NCBI RefSeq assembly: GCF_001667585.1
Contig: NZ_LZJZ01000024.1
Span: 20,286-84,285, forward strand
Reading direction: 5' to 3'
Length of the DNA stretch: 64,000 bases
Source of the DNA: Mycobacterium sp. E2733
Lineage (GTDB): Bacteria > Actinomycetota > Actinomycetes > Mycobacteriales > Mycobacteriaceae
The position numbers and the translations under genes were made by a program. Below, piece after piece: positions 41,491-52,557 of this stretch (the first letter of the stretch is position 1; each line of letters starts with the position of its first letter). Below the pieces are notes generated by a model. The model was given only the letters and a program-made list of their open reading frames with translations, was not told the origin of the DNA and made no database searches.

Positions 41491-42614
41491 TGCGAATCGG
41501 GATGGTCTGCCCATACTCGTTCGACGTGCCGGGTGGGGTGCAGTCGCATGTCCTGCAGCTGGCCGAGGTGATGCGCCGGCGCGGGCACGAGGTGAGCGTC
41601 CTCGCGCCGGCTTCGCCGCACGCGGCCCTGCCGGACTACGTCGTGTCCGCCGGCAAGGCCGTGCCAATTCCCTACAACGGCTCGGTGGCCCGGCTACGGT
41701 TCGGTCCGGCCACCCACCGCAAGGTCAAAAAGTGGCTTGCCGAAGGCGATTTCGACGTCCTTCACCTGCACGAGCCGAACGCACCGAGCCTGTCGATGCT
41801 GGCCCTGAACATCGCCGCGGGGCCGATCGTTGCGACCTTTCACACCTCAACCACCAAATCGCTGACGCTGACGGTGTTTCAGGGCATCCTGCGGCCGATG
41901 CACGAGAAGATCGTGGGCCGGATCGCCGTATCCGACCTGGCCCGCCGCTGGCAGATGGAGGCGCTGGGCACCGACGCGGTCGAGATCCCCAACGGAGTAG
42001 ACGTCGACTCGTTCGCGTCGGCGCCGCGGCTGGACGGCTACCCGCGGCCGGGCAAGACGGTGCTGTTCCTGGGCCGCTACGACGAGCCCCGCAAGGGCAT
42101 GTCGGTCCTGCTCGACGCCCTGCCCGGGGTGGTCCAGCATTTCCCGGACGTGCAGCTGCTCATCGTCGGCCGCGGCGACGAGGACGATTTGCGCGGGCAG
42201 GCAGGCGAATTGGTGCAGCACATCCGCTTTCTTGGTCAAGTCGACGACGCCGGGAAGGCGTCGGCGATGCGCAGCGCCGACGTGTACTGCGCGCCGCACC
42301 TCGGCGGCGAGAGCTTCGGCATCGTCCTGGTCGAGGCGATGGCCGCCGGCACCGCGGTGGTGGCCAGCGACCTGGACGCCTTCCGGCGCGTGCTGTGTGA
42401 CGGCGAAGTCGGGTGCCTGGTGCCGGTCGGCGACGGCGTAGCGCTCGCGGACGCCCTGGTTTCGGTGCTAGAAAACGATGTGCTGCGCGAACGCTATGTG
42501 GCGGCCGGTTCGGCCGCGGTTCAGCGCTACGACTGGTCGGTGGTGGCCAGCCAGATCATGCGCGTATACGAGACGGTCGCCGCGTCCGGCGCCAAAGTCG
42601 AGGTCGCGAGCTGA
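41490..42614 (+). CDS. pimA: Phosphatidylinositol alpha-mannosyltransferase
   Basis: 374 residues; TGATG overlap with patA. GT4 GT-B fold: GGVQSHVLQLAEVMRRRGHEVSVLAP at the N-terminus with the GDP-mannose site residues, FHTSTTKS, and the C-terminal ESFGIVLVE (E-x7-E). It adds the first mannose to phosphatidylinositol. Membrane association is through basic and hydrophobic patches rather than helices. Confidence 0.97.
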   Translation: MRIGMVCPYSFDVPGGVQSHVLQLAEVMRRRGHEVSVLAPASPHAALPDYVVSAGKAVPIPYNGSVARLRFGPATHRKVKKWLAEGDFDVLHLHEPNAPSLSMLALNIAAGPIVATFHTSTTKSLTLTVFQGILRPMHEKIVGRIAVSDLARRWQMEALGTDAVEIPNGVDVDSFASAPRLDGYPRPGKTVLFLGRYDEPRKGMSVLLDALPGVVQHFPDVQLLIVGRGDEDDLRGQAGELVQHIRFLGQVDDAGKASAMRSADVYCAPHLGGESFGIVLVEAMAAGTAVVASDLDAFRRVLCDGEVGCLVPVGDGVALADALVSVLENDVLRERYVAAGSAAVQRYDWSVVASQIMRVYETVAASGAKVEVAS

Positions 42615-43639
42615 TGACGTGGCTGATCGTCGCCATCGCGGTAGTGGTCGGGCTCCTGGCCATCTTGGGCGCCTGGGCCTACCAGACCGCCAACCGGCTG
42701 GACCGGCTGCACGTCCGCTACGACCTGTCCTGGCAGGCGCTCGACGGTGCGCTGGCGCGGCGCGCGGTGGTCGCGCGTGCGGTCGCCATCGACGCCTACG
42801 GCGGTGCCTCGCAGGGCAGGCGGCTGGCCGCGCTGGCCGACGCCGCCGAGGCCGCGCCGCGGCAGTCGCGTGAGGCGTGCGAAAACGAACTGTCGGCCGC
42901 GCTGGCGATCGTCGATCCGGCGTCGCTGCCGGCCGGGCTGATCGCCGAGCTGGCCGACGCCGAGGCCCGGGTGGTGCTGGCCCGCCGCTTCCACAACGAC
43001 GCCGTCCGGGACACCCTTGCACTGCGCGAGCAATTCCTGGTACGGACCCTACGTCTCGGCGGAACCGCCGCGCTGCCCAGCTATTTCGAGATCGTCGAAC
43101 GGCCCCACGCGCTGGCGCACGGCGATCATGGGGTGCTCAGCCACCGCACGTCGGCGCGCGTCGTGCTGCTCGACGAGACGGGTGCGGTGCTGCTGCTGCG
43201 CGGTTCGGATCCGGCGATCGGCCACGGCAAAGCCCCTAAATGGTGGATCACAGTTGGGGGCGAGGTGCGCAAGGGGGAGCGGCTCGCCGAGGCCGCCGCC
43301 CGGGAGTTGACCGAAGAGACCGGGCTGCGGGCCGCGCCCGGCGAGATGGTCGGCCCGGTGTGGCGGCGCGACGAGGTGTTCGAGTTCAACGGCTCTTTGA
43401 TCGACAGCGAAGAGTTCTATTTCGTTTACCGCACCCACCGGTTCGAGCCGTCCGCCGCGGGCCGAACGGACCTGGAACGCAGCTACATCCACGGCCACCG
43501 CTGGTGCGATGCCGCTGACATCGCGCGACTGGCCGCGGCCGGCGAGACGGTGTACCCGATGCAGCTTTCCGAATTGCTCGCCGACGCCGCCGCGCTGGCG
43601 GGCGGCCGGACGCCGGGCCCGCTGGTGTCCATTCGCTGA
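42614..43639 (+). CDS. Membrane-anchored NUDIX hydrolase (Rv2609c-like)
   Basis: 341 residues; TGATG overlap with pimA. One N-terminal membrane helix (TWLIVAIAVVVGLLAILGAWAYQ), a helical middle part, then a nudix domain with the box GGEVRKGERLAEAAARELTEETGL (G-x5-E-x7-REx2EExG) at about 216-238. It hydrolyses a nucleoside diphosphate linked to another moiety; substrate unknown, but its location in the PIM operon hints at a sugar or lipid nucleotide. Confidence 0.92.
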   Translation: MTWLIVAIAVVVGLLAILGAWAYQTANRLDRLHVRYDLSWQALDGALARRAVVARAVAIDAYGGASQGRRLAALADAAEAAPRQSREACENELSAALAIVDPASLPAGLIAELADAEARVVLARRFHNDAVRDTLALREQFLVRTLRLGGTAALPSYFEIVERPHALAHGDHGVLSHRTSARVVLLDETGAVLLLRGSDPAIGHGKAPKWWITVGGEVRKGERLAEAAARELTEETGLRAAPGEMVGPVWRRDEVFEFNGSLIDSEEFYFVYRTHRFEPSAAGRTDLERSYIHGHRWCDAADIARLAAAGETVYPMQLSELLADAAALAGGRTPGPLVSIR

Positions 43640-43644
43640 CGCGG

Positions 43645-44844
43645 TCAGAACCCGCTCGCGAAACCGTTGGGGACCAGCGGCGGCAATCCCGCAAACAGCG
43701 GGTTCCCGATTCCGGACGCCACGCCTTGGCCGAGATACCCGGCAACACTCACCGGACCCGGGAAAAGTCCGGGCGCATAACCCAGGTCGACGATCGGCTT
43801 GAGGAACGGTTGAAGCAAGTCCGCCAACGGATTTCCGATGATGGGCAGGAACATGCGCAGGGGGTCGAGCAGCGGCAACTGCGTGGTGGGCATGAAATAG
43901 AAAGTCAGGTTGCCGATCTGCTGGTGCAGAGCGCTGGCGACTTGCGCCGCCGAGAGGAAGGGCACCGTATGGTGCAGATAAAGGAACCCGAAGAGGGCGT
44001 TGAGGTCAGACGGAAGCCACAAGGGATGCAGCGGGAAGTCGGCGATCGCGTCGTATTGCAGCGTGAAAATGGACGTCGCGTAGGACGTCGTCAGCGGGGT
44101 GGCGAAGTGGAACGCGCCGAAGCCCGGAATGTAGTGCGTCAAGATGCCGCCCATCGGATTGTTCGGGTCGGCGAGCAACACGAAGTTGAGCAAATCCTGA
44201 CTCGGCCGTAGGGCGGCCGGCAGAGCTTGCAGGTAGCGCATTTCCATGCTGGCAATGGTCGCGCTCTGCGAATAACCAACCACGACAACGTGATTGCCGG
44301 CAGCGGTCTGGGTCAGGATCGCACTGTTCAGTGTTGCCACACCCTGGTAGACCGACTTGCCGAAGGTTTCGCTGCCGAGCCCGGTGATCGGCCAAAACTG
44401 TTCCGGCGTATGCAAACTCACCAGGGTGTAGCCTGAGTAATTCTGGGCGAGATACGCCTGTTCGATGGACGTCATGTACTTGAGGTCCGGCGACGGGTTC
44501 CCGGTACCCCCCATGATCAGCGCGATCTTGTCCGACGCCGTCGACGACTGCATGGCGGCCGCATTGGTGGCCTCCGTTTGGGCGTACGCGTTCTTCGCGG
44601 TGATCAGGGTTTGCACGAACTGGTTGTGAAACAGTTCCGCCTGCACACTGAGCGCCTGGTACTGCTGGGCATGCGTGTCCAGCATCGCCGCCACGCGCAC
44701 CGACACCGAATCCGTGGCCGGGGGTAGCACTCCCGTCGTGGGGGCGGCCACGGCCGCGTTCGTCGCCTCCAGGGACGAGCCGATCGCTTGCAACTCGTCG
44801 GCGGCCGTCGCCATCGCGTCGGGGTCGGTGATCACGAACGACAT
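43645..44844 (-). CDS. PE protein with PE-PPE esterase domain
   Basis: 399 residues. PE domain at 1-95 (MSFVITDPDAMATAADELQAI) with the secretion motif YAQTE (Y-x3-E). The rest is a PE-PPE (serine hydrolase) domain: ALIMGGTGNPSP, then the nucleophile elbow VVVGYSQSA. Such enzymes are exported through ESX/type VII systems and hydrolyse short-chain esters. It lies 15 bases after a PPE gene, so the two proteins likely form a heterodimer. In M. tuberculosis this position holds PPE42, where the same hydrolase domain is joined to a PPE domain. Confidence 0.92.
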   Translation of the reverse strand: MSFVITDPDAMATAADELQAIGSSLEATNAAVAAPTTGVLPPATDSVSVRVAAMLDTHAQQYQALSVQAELFHNQFVQTLITAKNAYAQTEATNAAAMQSSTASDKIALIMGGTGNPSPDLKYMTSIEQAYLAQNYSGYTLVSLHTPEQFWPITGLGSETFGKSVYQGVATLNSAILTQTAAGNHVVVVGYSQSATIASMEMRYLQALPAALRPSQDLLNFVLLADPNNPMGGILTHYIPGFGAFHFATPLTTSYATSIFTLQYDAIADFPLHPLWLPSDLNALFGFLYLHHTVPFLSAAQVASALHQQIGNLTFYFMPTTQLPLLDPLRMFLPIIGNPLADLLQPFLKPIVDLGYAPGLFPGPVSVAGYLGQGVASGIGNPLFAGLPPLVPNGFASGF

Positions 44845-44859
44845 CGGCGCTCCGCCTGA

Positions 44860-45936
44860 CTAGCTCGGCACCGCGCGCGGTGCCAGACCTTCGCGCGTTC
44901 CGGTGACCGAATGTGTGGCGGTGGCCGTCCCTCGCCCGGGAATGCCCGTGGAGGACAGGTGCGGCGTGGTGGGCAGGGTGGCCGAAATGGGGCTGACGGG
45001 GGCAGTGGGTGCGACGGTGGCCGCGGGAGTCGGGGCCGCCGTCGGCGCCGCGTCGGCCCAGGCCGCCGGCACGGACAGCGCCCCAATCGAACCGCTCCGG
45101 CCCACACTCGCCGAGACCACGCGCCCCGCGAGCTGCGCGGTCATGGGACTGCCGGTGCCCGGACTGACCGTGGACGCGAGGACCGGATCCATCGCGGGGA
45201 CGCTGCCGGTGCTGCCCAGCAACGGATTGGCTCCCGACATCAGCTGGCCCACCATCATGTTCATGGGTTCCATCGCGAACTGGGCGGGCGTCGAGAGCAT
45301 CTGCAGCTGCGACATCGGGTTCATGAGTTGCTGGGTCAGTGACTGACTCAGGGCCTGAAACAGCTCCTGAGCGAAGGAGGTGAAGGTCGGGGTGGGCAGG
45401 CTCGTCAGGGTGAGGGGCGGGTTGCTGAACGGCGTCCACGTCGCCTCGGCCGCCCGGGTGCTGGCGTCGTATGTGGTCATGGCCGCCACGTCCTGGGCCC
45501 ACATTTCGGCGTACTGGGCTTCGGTCGCCGCGATAGCCGCGGTGTTCTGGCCCAGGATGTTGGTCGCGATCAGCGACATCAGTAGCGCACGGTTGGCCGC
45601 AATCACTTCCGGGGGCACCGTCGCCATGAACGCCGCCTCGAACGCGGCGGCCGATAACCGGGTTTGGTTGGCCACCAGCTCCGCCTGCGCCGACGTCGCG
45701 GTCATCCACTGCACGTACGGGGCGGCGGCCGTCGCCATGGTCATCGACGCCGGACCCTGCCATGCCCCACCCGTCAGGGTCGACACCGTCGACTGGAAGG
45801 AACTTGCCGCTGAGCTCAATTGGGCGGCCAACGCATCCCACGCCGCCGCCGCTGCCCACATCGAACCCGAGCGCGGTCCCGCGTACATCCGCGCCGAGTT
45901 GATCTCCGGCGGCAAGAGCACGAAATCCGGCAACAT
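44860..45936 (-). CDS. PPE family protein
   Basis: 358 residues from ATG 45936 after GAGGAGGGG. The PPE domain (about 1-175) starts [26 protein letters not shown] and has the WQGPAS (WxG) turn. The C-terminal part is low complexity, rich in methionine and proline/alanine/threonine ([34 protein letters not shown]), ending RAVPS; there is an SVG-like [19 protein letters not shown] stretch typical of the PPE-SVP group. It pairs with the PE gene downstream; the order PPE then PE is reversed from the usual PE-PPE. Confidence 0.93.
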   Translation of the reverse strand: MLPDFVLLPPEINSARMYAGPRSGSMWAAAAAWDALAAQLSSAASSFQSTVSTLTGGAWQGPASMTMATAAAPYVQWMTATSAQAELVANQTRLSAAAFEAAFMATVPPEVIAANRALLMSLIATNILGQNTAAIAATEAQYAEMWAQDVAAMTTYDASTRAAEATWTPFSNPPLTLTSLPTPTFTSFAQELFQALSQSLTQQLMNPMSQLQMLSTPAQFAMEPMNMMVGQLMSGANPLLGSTGSVPAMDPVLASTVSPGTGSPMTAQLAGRVVSASVGRSGSIGALSVPAAWADAAPTAAPTPAATVAPTAPVSPISATLPTTPHLSSTGIPGRGTATATHSVTGTREGLAPRAVPS

Positions 45937-46160
45937 CCTGACCCCTCCTCAGCCAGGTCGGCGGCCACCTTTCCCGCAACCGGGCGGCCCGCTATCCGTC
46001 GGGTTCGAATCCGTGATGTGAGCAAACTAACCATGAAGTGTGTAACAACGGGTCGTTTTTCGGGCCTAGGGTCAATTGGCCCCTTTTGTGAGTCCCGCAG
46101 TCGGAAAACTCGTTTCAGCCCCCACTAGACTGGGTCGACAACGGTTGAAGGAGATCAGCA

Positions 46161-47072
46161 GTGGATACCGCCGCTTCACCCAACGGCAGCGGGCGAACGG
46201 GAACCGCGCGCGTCAAGCGCGGCATGGCCGAGATGCTCAAGGGCGGCGTCATCATGGACGTCGTCACCCCGGAGCAGGCGCGCATCGCGGAGGGCGCCGG
46301 CGCCGTCGCGGTGATGGCGCTGGAACGGGTGCCCGCCGACATCCGCGCCCACGGCGGGGTGTCGCGGATGAGCGACCCCGACATGATCGAGGGCATCATC
46401 GCCGCGGTCACCATCCCGGTGATGGCCAAGGCGCGCATCGGGCATTTCGTCGAGGCGCAGATCCTGCAAAGCCTCGGCGTCGACTACGTCGACGAGTCCG
46501 AGGTGCTGACCCCGGCGGACTACACCCACCACATCGACAAGTGGAAGTTCACCGTGCCGTTCGTCTGCGGCGCGACCAACTTGGGCGAGGCGCTGCGGCG
46601 CATCAGCGAGGGCGCGGCGATGATCCGGTCCAAGGGCGAGGCCGGCACCGGAGACGTCTCCAACGCGACCACGCACATGCGAGCGATCAGCGGCGAGATC
46701 CGCCGGCTGACGTCGATGTCGGAAGACGAATTGTACGTGGCCGCAAAGGAATTGCGGGCGCCCTACGACCTCGTCGTCGAGGTGGCCCGCGCCGGCAAGC
46801 TCCCCGTCACCCTGTTCACGGCGGGCGGCATCGCGACCCCCGCCGACGCGGCGATGATGATGCAGCTCGGAGCCGAGGGTGTGTTCGTCGGCTCGGGGAT
46901 CTTCAAGTCCGGTGCGCCCGAGCACCGCGCCGCCGCGATCGTCAAGGCCACCACCTTCTACGACGACCCCGACGTGCTGGCCAAGGTCTCGCGCGGGCTG
47001 GGCGAGCCGATGGTGGGAATCAACGTCGAGCAGATTGCTCAGCCCCATCGCCTCGCCGAACGCGGCTGGTAA
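46161..47072 (+). CDS. pdxS: Pyridoxal 5'-phosphate synthase, synthase subunit
   Basis: 303 residues from GTG 46161 with AAGGAG upstream; a TAGACT -10 candidate is at 46126. Features of the PdxS barrel: [36 protein letters not shown] with the catalytic lysine, [18 protein letters not shown], and [27 protein letters not shown] for phosphate binding. It condenses ribose 5-phosphate, glyceraldehyde 3-phosphate and ammonia into vitamin B6. Its glutaminase partner pdxT is two genes on. Confidence 0.97.
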   Translation: MDTAASPNGSGRTGTARVKRGMAEMLKGGVIMDVVTPEQARIAEGAGAVAVMALERVPADIRAHGGVSRMSDPDMIEGIIAAVTIPVMAKARIGHFVEAQILQSLGVDYVDESEVLTPADYTHHIDKWKFTVPFVCGATNLGEALRRISEGAAMIRSKGEAGTGDVSNATTHMRAISGEIRRLTSMSEDELYVAAKELRAPYDLVVEVARAGKLPVTLFTAGGIATPADAAMMMQLGAEGVFVGSGIFKSGAPEHRAAAIVKATTFYDDPDVLAKVSRGLGEPMVGINVEQIAQPHRLAERGW

Positions 47073-47086
47073 GCCGAGGGCTATTG

Positions 47087-47919
47087 GTGGCGATCGAAGA
47101 GATCCTTGATCTCGAGCAACTCGAGGTCAACATCTACCGCGGGCGGGTGTTCAGCCCGGAGTCCGGATATTTCCAGCGCACGTTCGGCGGGCACGTGGCG
47201 GGGCAGTCGCTGGTTTCGGCGGTGCGCACCGTCGACCCGCACTACCAGGTCCACTCGCTGCACGGCTACTTCCTGCGGCCCGGGGACGCCAACGAGCCCA
47301 CCGTCTTCATCGTCGAGCGCACCCGCGACGGCGGCTCGTTTGCCACCCGGCGCGTCAACGCCATCCAGCACGGCGAAATCATCTTCAGCATGGGGGCGTC
47401 CTTCCAGACCGACCAGGAGGGTATCCACCACCAGGACGTCATGCCGGCCGCGCCGCCGCCCGAGGGGCTGCCCGGCCTGGACTCGATCAAGGTGTTCGAC
47501 GACGCGGGGTTCAAGCAGTTCGAGGAGTGGGACGTCTGCATCGTGCCGCGCGAGCGCCTGCAGCTCTCGCCCGGCAAGGCCTCCCAACAACAGGTGTGGT
47601 TTCGCCACCGCGACCCGCTGCCCGACGATCCGGTGCTGCACATCTGCGCGCTGGCCTACATGAGCGACCTCACGCTCCTGGGATCGGCGCAGGTCAACCA
47701 CCTAGACGTGCGCGAGCACCTGCAGGTGGCGTCGCTGGACCACGCGATGTGGTTCATGCGGGCGTTCCGGGCCGACGAGTGGCTGCTCTACGACCAGTCG
47801 TCCCCGTCGGCCAGCGGTGGCCGCTCGCTGTGCCAGGGCAAGATCTTCACCCAGTCCGGCGAGATGGTGGCGGCGGTCATGCAGGAGGGGCTGACCCGCT
47901 TCCAGCGCGGATTCCAGCC

Positions 47920-47923
<4 letters not shown>
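47087..47923 (+). CDS. tesB2: Acyl-CoA thioesterase II
   Basis: 278 residues from GTG 47087 (TTG 47084 possible). Double-hotdog TesB fold: [35 protein letters not shown] in the first half; [38 protein letters not shown] in the second with the catalytic D. Releases fatty acids from acyl-CoA. It is inserted between pdxS and pdxT, as in M. tuberculosis (Rv2605c), and overlaps pdxT by GTGA. Confidence 0.95.
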
Positions 47924-48516
<593 letters not shown>

Positions 48517-48540
48517 AGCACCGGTCACATCCGTACCAAC

Positions 48541-48565
48541 TTCGGGGGATTTGGTAATCCCCGAA
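48541..48565. terminator. Hairpin after pdxT
   Basis: TTCGGGGGATT / AATCCCCGAA, a 10-bp stem with one bulged G and a TGGT loop, 25 bases past the pdxT stop. The rest of the 212-base gap to yebC carries only a likely yebC promoter (TAGACT at 48681). Confidence 0.55.
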
Positions 48566-48728
48566 ATTGATAGCGCCGGCGATATCACGTCTGGGTAGAG
48601 GCATATCCTTCGGTTCTTGTGACTGCTGGGGCGGCTGGGCTACTAGGGAGCGGCAGGGCAATCGCAGCCAGCCGTCCACGTAGACTCGTCTGGCGAACTT
48701 TCGAAGACAGAAGAGGTAAGAGACACCA

Positions 48729-49484
48729 ATGAGCGGCCATTCCAAGTGGGCCACCACCAAGCACCAGAAGGCCGTCAAAGACGCGCGCCGGGGCAAGGAG
48801 TTCGCCCGGCTCATCAAGAACATCGAAGTGGCCGCCCGGACCGGCGGCGGTGACCCGGCCGGCAATCCGACGCTCTACGACGCCATTCAGAAGGCGAAGA
48901 AGACGTCGGTGCCCAACGACAACATCGAGCGCGCCCGCAAGCGCGGCGCCGGCGAGGAAGCCGGCGGCGCCGATTACCAGACGATCATGTACGAGGGCTA
49001 CGGGCCCAACGGCGTGGCGGTGCTGATCGAGTGCCTGACCGACAACCGCAACCGCGCGGCCGGCGAAGTCCGGGTGGCGGTGACCCGCAACGGCGGCACG
49101 ATGGCCGATCCGGGCTCGGTGTCGTACCTGTTCACCCGCAAAGGCGTCGTCACGCTGGAGAAGAACGGGCTCACCGAGGACGACGTGCTGACGGCGGTCC
49201 TCGACGCCGGCGCGGAGGACGTCAACGACCTCGGTGAGAGCTTCGAGATCATCTCGGAGCCGACCGATCTGGTCGCGGTGCGCACAGCGTTGCAGGACGC
49301 CGGCATCGACTACGAGTCCGCCGAGGCCAGCTTCCAGCCTTCGGTCAGCGTGCCGGTGGATGTCGACGGCGCCCGGAAGGTTTTCAAGCTCGTCGACGCC
49401 CTGGAGGACAGCGACGATGTGCAGAACGTTTGGACCAACGTCGATTTGTCCGACGAAGTTTTGGCCGCTCTCGACGAGGACTGA
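48729..49484 (+). CDS. YebC/PmpR family protein
   Basis: 251 residues. [37 protein letters not shown] is the classical N-terminus; [10 protein letters not shown] and [28 protein letters not shown] follow. Members act as DNA-binding regulators or, as recently shown for YebC proteins, help ribosomes through proline stretches. Orthologue of Rv2603c. Its stop is followed by a repeat at 49489. Confidence 0.95.
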   Translation: MSGHSKWATTKHQKAVKDARRGKEFARLIKNIEVAARTGGGDPAGNPTLYDAIQKAKKTSVPNDNIERARKRGAGEEAGGADYQTIMYEGYGPNGVAVLIECLTDNRNRAAGEVRVAVTRNGGTMADPGSVSYLFTRKGVVTLEKNGLTEDDVLTAVLDAGAEDVNDLGESFEIISEPTDLVAVRTALQDAGIDYESAEASFQPSVSVPVDVDGARKVFKLVDALEDSDDVQNVWTNVDLSDEVLAALDED

Positions 49485-49488
49485 CTAG

Positions 49489-49530
49489 TCGATCGCAAGC
49501 GCGGCGCTGGCGCCGGGTGGAGCGGGCCGA
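49489..49530. repeat. Diverged copy of the GATCGCGAGCGCGGCG repeat
   Basis: TCGATCGCAAGCGCGGCGCT... followed by GCCGGGTGGAGCGGGCCG parallels the 40-base repeat at 55609. It lies between the convergent yebC and speE-like genes and is flanked by CTAGTCG on both sides. Confidence 0.5.
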
Positions 49531-49541
49531 CGTCATCGGGT

Positions 49542-51128
49542 CTAGTCGTAACCGTGCCGCATGTCCTCGACGATGCGCGGATTGTCCAGGGTCGAGGGTT
49601 CAAGCGGACGGGCGCGGGTGTCGTCCGGAAACACCGTGGCGGCGTCGAGGACGCGCTGGTTGAGGAAGCGCAGCGGAGGCGCGTTGGGCGGCACGGTGGG
49701 CGTGGGCGCGCCGCCGGCGCGGCGCGCCAGCGCGAAACCCCAGTCACCGAACGTCGGCACATAGACGTGGTAGGGCGTCACCACATAGCCGGCCGCGCGG
49801 ATCGACGCCGTGGTGCGCCAGAACGCGGTCTGCGTCGAGAACGGGCTGCCCGCCTGCACGACCATCAGTCCGTCGGTGGCGAGCGCGTGCCCGATAAGTG
49901 CGTAGAACTCGGTCGAATACAGCCGGCCCAGGACCGGGGTGTCGGGGTCGGGGAGGTCGACGATGACCGCGTCGAAGCCGCCGGGCGGGACGACGTCCGG
50001 GTGCGGCGAGCGCAACCAGCGCATCGCGTCGTCGATCACCACCTTGACCCGCGGGCTGTCCAGCGAGCCGCCGTTGGCCCTGCGCATCGTGGTGCGCGCC
50101 AGCCGGATCACCGCGGGGTCGAGCTCCACCTGCACGATCCTCGTGATGCCCGGCTGGCGCAGCAGCTCGCGGGCCACCAGCCCGTCGCCGCCGCCGAGGA
50201 CGAGGACCGATCGCGCGCCGGCCCCGAGCGCGGGGTAGACCAGGCTTTCGGTGTAGCGGTACTCGTCCCGGGTGGAGAACTGCAGCCCCCCGTCGAGGTA
50301 CAGCCGCATGTCGTTACCGCGCTGGGTGACCACGATCTCCTGGTAGGCCGAATGTTGGTAGGCGATGATCGGGTCGGCGTAGAGGCGTTGCCTGCTGGTC
50401 GTCTCGATGTCGGCCGAACGGGCCAGCAGCGTGGCCAGTAGCGCGAGCGCGGCGGCGAGCGCGCACAGCGCCGTCACCAGTTGTCGGGTCGAAACGACCC
50501 GCCGCAGTACGAAGATCGCCACGACGGCCGCCGCCAGCAGATTGACGATGCCGGTGGCCGCGGCGCCGCGGATCATGCCCAGCTGGGGCAGCAGCAGGAA
50601 CGGCCACACCAGCCCGCCCAGCAGCGCGCCGAGGTAATCGGCGGCGTTGAGGTTGGCTAGCGTCCGGCCGGTGTCGGGCGCCTCGCCGCTGCGGCCGCGT
50701 TGCAGCATCGTCATCAGCAGCGGCACCTCGGCGCCGACCAGCCCACCGATCAGGGCCGTGCCCACCGCCAGCATCCACATCGATTCGTCGTCGATGAACG
50801 CGAAAACCGTGTACAGCGCCGCCGCGGACAAGCCGCCGACGATGCTCAGCAGCACCTCCACCGCGACGAACGCGACGGCCGCGTGGGCCAGCAACGGCTT
50901 GACCAGCAGGGCACCGACGCCAAGAGCGGCGATGTAGCCCGCGACGATCAGTGACGTGGCGACGATCCCGCCGCCGTTCAGGCTCGCCGCCAGCGTCAGC
51001 AGCGCGAGTTCGTAGATGATGCCGGACGCCGCGCATGCCGCGACGGCAGCCAGCAGCACGGCCCGCCAGCGCCCGGGAGGCTCCGCGGGCCGATTCACCT
51101 CCGGCGCCGGCAGATCAACGGATGTCAT
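49542..51128 (-). CDS. speE: Membrane-bound spermidine synthase family protein (Rv2601-like)
   Basis: 528 residues. The first 210 residues form about seven membrane helices ([24 protein letters not shown]..., [13 protein letters not shown]). The C-terminal part is a spermidine synthase-like Rossmann fold: [69 protein letters not shown]. The membrane-fused form transfers an aminopropyl or related group; the actual product in mycobacteria is not established. First stop of a five-gene minus-strand operon (53169-49542). Confidence 0.9.
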   Translation of the reverse strand: MTSVDLPAPEVNRPAEPPGRWRAVLLAAVAACAASGIIYELALLTLAASLNGGGIVATSLIVAGYIAALGVGALLVKPLLAHAAVAFVAVEVLLSIVGGLSAAALYTVFAFIDDESMWMLAVGTALIGGLVGAEVPLLMTMLQRGRSGEAPDTGRTLANLNAADYLGALLGGLVWPFLLLPQLGMIRGAAATGIVNLLAAAVVAIFVLRRVVSTRQLVTALCALAAALALLATLLARSADIETTSRQRLYADPIIAYQHSAYQEIVVTQRGNDMRLYLDGGLQFSTRDEYRYTESLVYPALGAGARSVLVLGGGDGLVARELLRQPGITRIVQVELDPAVIRLARTTMRRANGGSLDSPRVKVVIDDAMRWLRSPHPDVVPPGGFDAVIVDLPDPDTPVLGRLYSTEFYALIGHALATDGLMVVQAGSPFSTQTAFWRTTASIRAAGYVVTPYHVYVPTFGDWGFALARRAGGAPTPTVPPNAPPLRFLNQRVLDAATVFPDDTRARPLEPSTLDNPRIVEDMRHGYD

Positions 51129-51580
51129 GACACCGCAGCGGCCGTGACCCCTCCGACCGCGAGCAATATCAGCGCCACCGCGAACGATCCCGGGTGCAAC
51201 TCCGGCTCGTCGATGTGCTCGTGGAAACTGCCCGGTATCAGCAGGTGCATCGTGAGCAGTGCTATCCCCAGCAGGATCACACCCATCAGCCCGTACACCG
51301 CCACGCCGACCAGCCCCTGGCCCAGCTGGCTATAGCTGTTCGCGATGGCGGTGATGATGACGATGGTCAGGGCGACATACATCGCGCCCGCGACCATGAC
51401 GGCGTTGGGGCGGCGGTCGATGAACACCAGTCGGCGCAGATTGCCCGGGGTCAACACGTCGACCGCGTAGAACCCGACAAGAAGCACTGCCATGCCGACC
51501 AGGAAGTACAGGATCGTCGCGAGTGCGCCCTTCAGGACGGGATTGAGGTCGACGGTGCCGATCTCGACGGCGAGGTACAT
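51125..51580 (-). CDS. DUF350 membrane protein (Rv2600-like)
   Basis: 151 residues, four to five membrane helices in two DUF350-type repeats ([53 protein letters not shown]). Overlaps the speE-like start by four bases, so the two are coupled. Function unknown; DUF350 proteins often accompany membrane spermidine synthases. Confidence 0.9.
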   Translation of the reverse strand: MYLAVEIGTVDLNPVLKGALATILYFLVGMAVLLVGFYAVDVLTPGNLRRLVFIDRRPNAVMVAGAMYVALTIVIITAIANSYSQLGQGLVGVAVYGLMGVILLGIALLTMHLLIPGSFHEHIDEPELHPGSFAVALILLAVGGVTAAAVS

Positions 51581-51607
51581 GTTTTTCTCCTTTGTGGTGG
51601 TGAGCCG

Positions 51608-52039
51608 TCACTTGGTTCCGCCGGGGCCCCCGGGCGTACCTCCGGCGCCGCCCGAGGGCGAGCCGGGGGTGAATCCGGGGCCCAGGAAGATGAAGGAGCC
51701 GTGGCTGTATCCGGCGTTCAGGCCTTCCAGGCGGATGCTGCACGGGCGATTGCCCTCGGGGCCCACGATCACGATGTTGTTGCTGTAGCGCAGGTACTCA
51801 CTGTCGCCGTTGGCGGCACGCGCCTCGGGGGCCTGATACTCGGCGAGCGTGTCGGCCACGTCGTCGGGGGGTCCGCTGCATTCGTACCGCTTCCCGTTCG
51901 CGTCGTGGGAGTACTCGTGATAGTGGCCCGCGATGTAGGAAGCAATACTCTTCTGCGACAAGATGATTCCGGGGATCAGGCAGGCGACGGCGGCGACGGC
52001 CAGCGCCCCGGCGATCAAGAACAGGCGGTTGCGGCTCAC
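51608..52039 (-). CDS. DUF4247-type exported/membrane protein (Rv2599-like)
   Basis: 143 residues from GTG 52039, which overlaps the upstream stop as GTGA. An N-terminal hydrophobic segment (LFLIAGALAVAAVACLIPGIIL) is a signal anchor; the outer part has two cysteines (YECSG, RPCSIRL) that could pair, and a glycine-rich tail GGAGGTPGGPGGTK. Function unknown. Confidence 0.87.
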   Translation of the reverse strand: MSRNRLFLIAGALAVAAVACLIPGIILSQKSIASYIAGHYHEYSHDANGKRYECSGPPDDVADTLAEYQAPEARAANGDSEYLRYSNNIVIVGPEGNRPCSIRLEGLNAGYSHGSFIFLGPGFTPGSPSGGAGGTPGGPGGTK

Positions 52040-52548
52040 GGGTGCCACCGGCTAACGGTGTGGACCACGTCGCCGCCGCAGCCAAAAGGACTGCGCGGGT
52101 AGAGATGCCAGGTCTGCCAATGCCAGCCGGCGCCGTCGGGTTCGGCGGCCAACGCGGTCAGCGCGGCGTCGTCGCCAGGGAAAGTTCCACCGAGCCAACC
52201 CTTTTCGCGCGCGCACAGGTCACGCAGGTCGCGCGCCATGCGGCGGAAGGCCGCTTCGTCGTACGACTCGGTGCGGGTTTGCAGGGAGTAGCCGGGCGCG
52301 GCCGTGTGCTCCGGCAGGTCGACGCCGACGCCGCGTGCCGTGCAGGAGACCTCCTCGGAGAACCGGCCCGCGGCGTGCTCGACCGTGACGACGTGCGACG
52401 CGCCGAGGACCCCGAGCCGGAGCGCTCCGTCGTCGGGGTGGTGCAGAAGGCAGGTCGCCAGCGGCGGCGGTGCGGGCGCGTTGAGCGCGAGACCGAGCTT
52501 CTGCCCGGAGACGTCCGAAGGTTCTACGGCGAGCTGATGAAGGGGCAC
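52036..52548 (-). CDS. DUF2617 protein (Rv2598-like)
   Basis: 170 residues from GTG 52548. Soluble, with conserved HQLAVEPSDVSGQ at the start, LGASHVVTV in the middle and WHWQTWHLYPRS near the end. Function unknown; kept in the speE-DUF350 operon across mycobacteria. Confidence 0.88.
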   Translation of the reverse strand: MPLHQLAVEPSDVSGQKLGLALNAPAPPPLATCLLHHPDDGALRLGVLGASHVVTVEHAAGRFSEEVSCTARGVGVDLPEHTAAPGYSLQTRTESYDEAAFRRMARDLRDLCAREKGWLGGTFPGDDAALTALAAEPDGAGWHWQTWHLYPRSPFGCGGDVVHTVSRWHP

Positions 52549-52557
52549 CGACGCGCC

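Noticed and set aside
44006..45979. A 657-codon minus-strand frame spanning the PPE and PE genes
   Set aside because: It is in a different frame from both proteins, which have intact PE and PPE domains with proper starts and ribosome sites.
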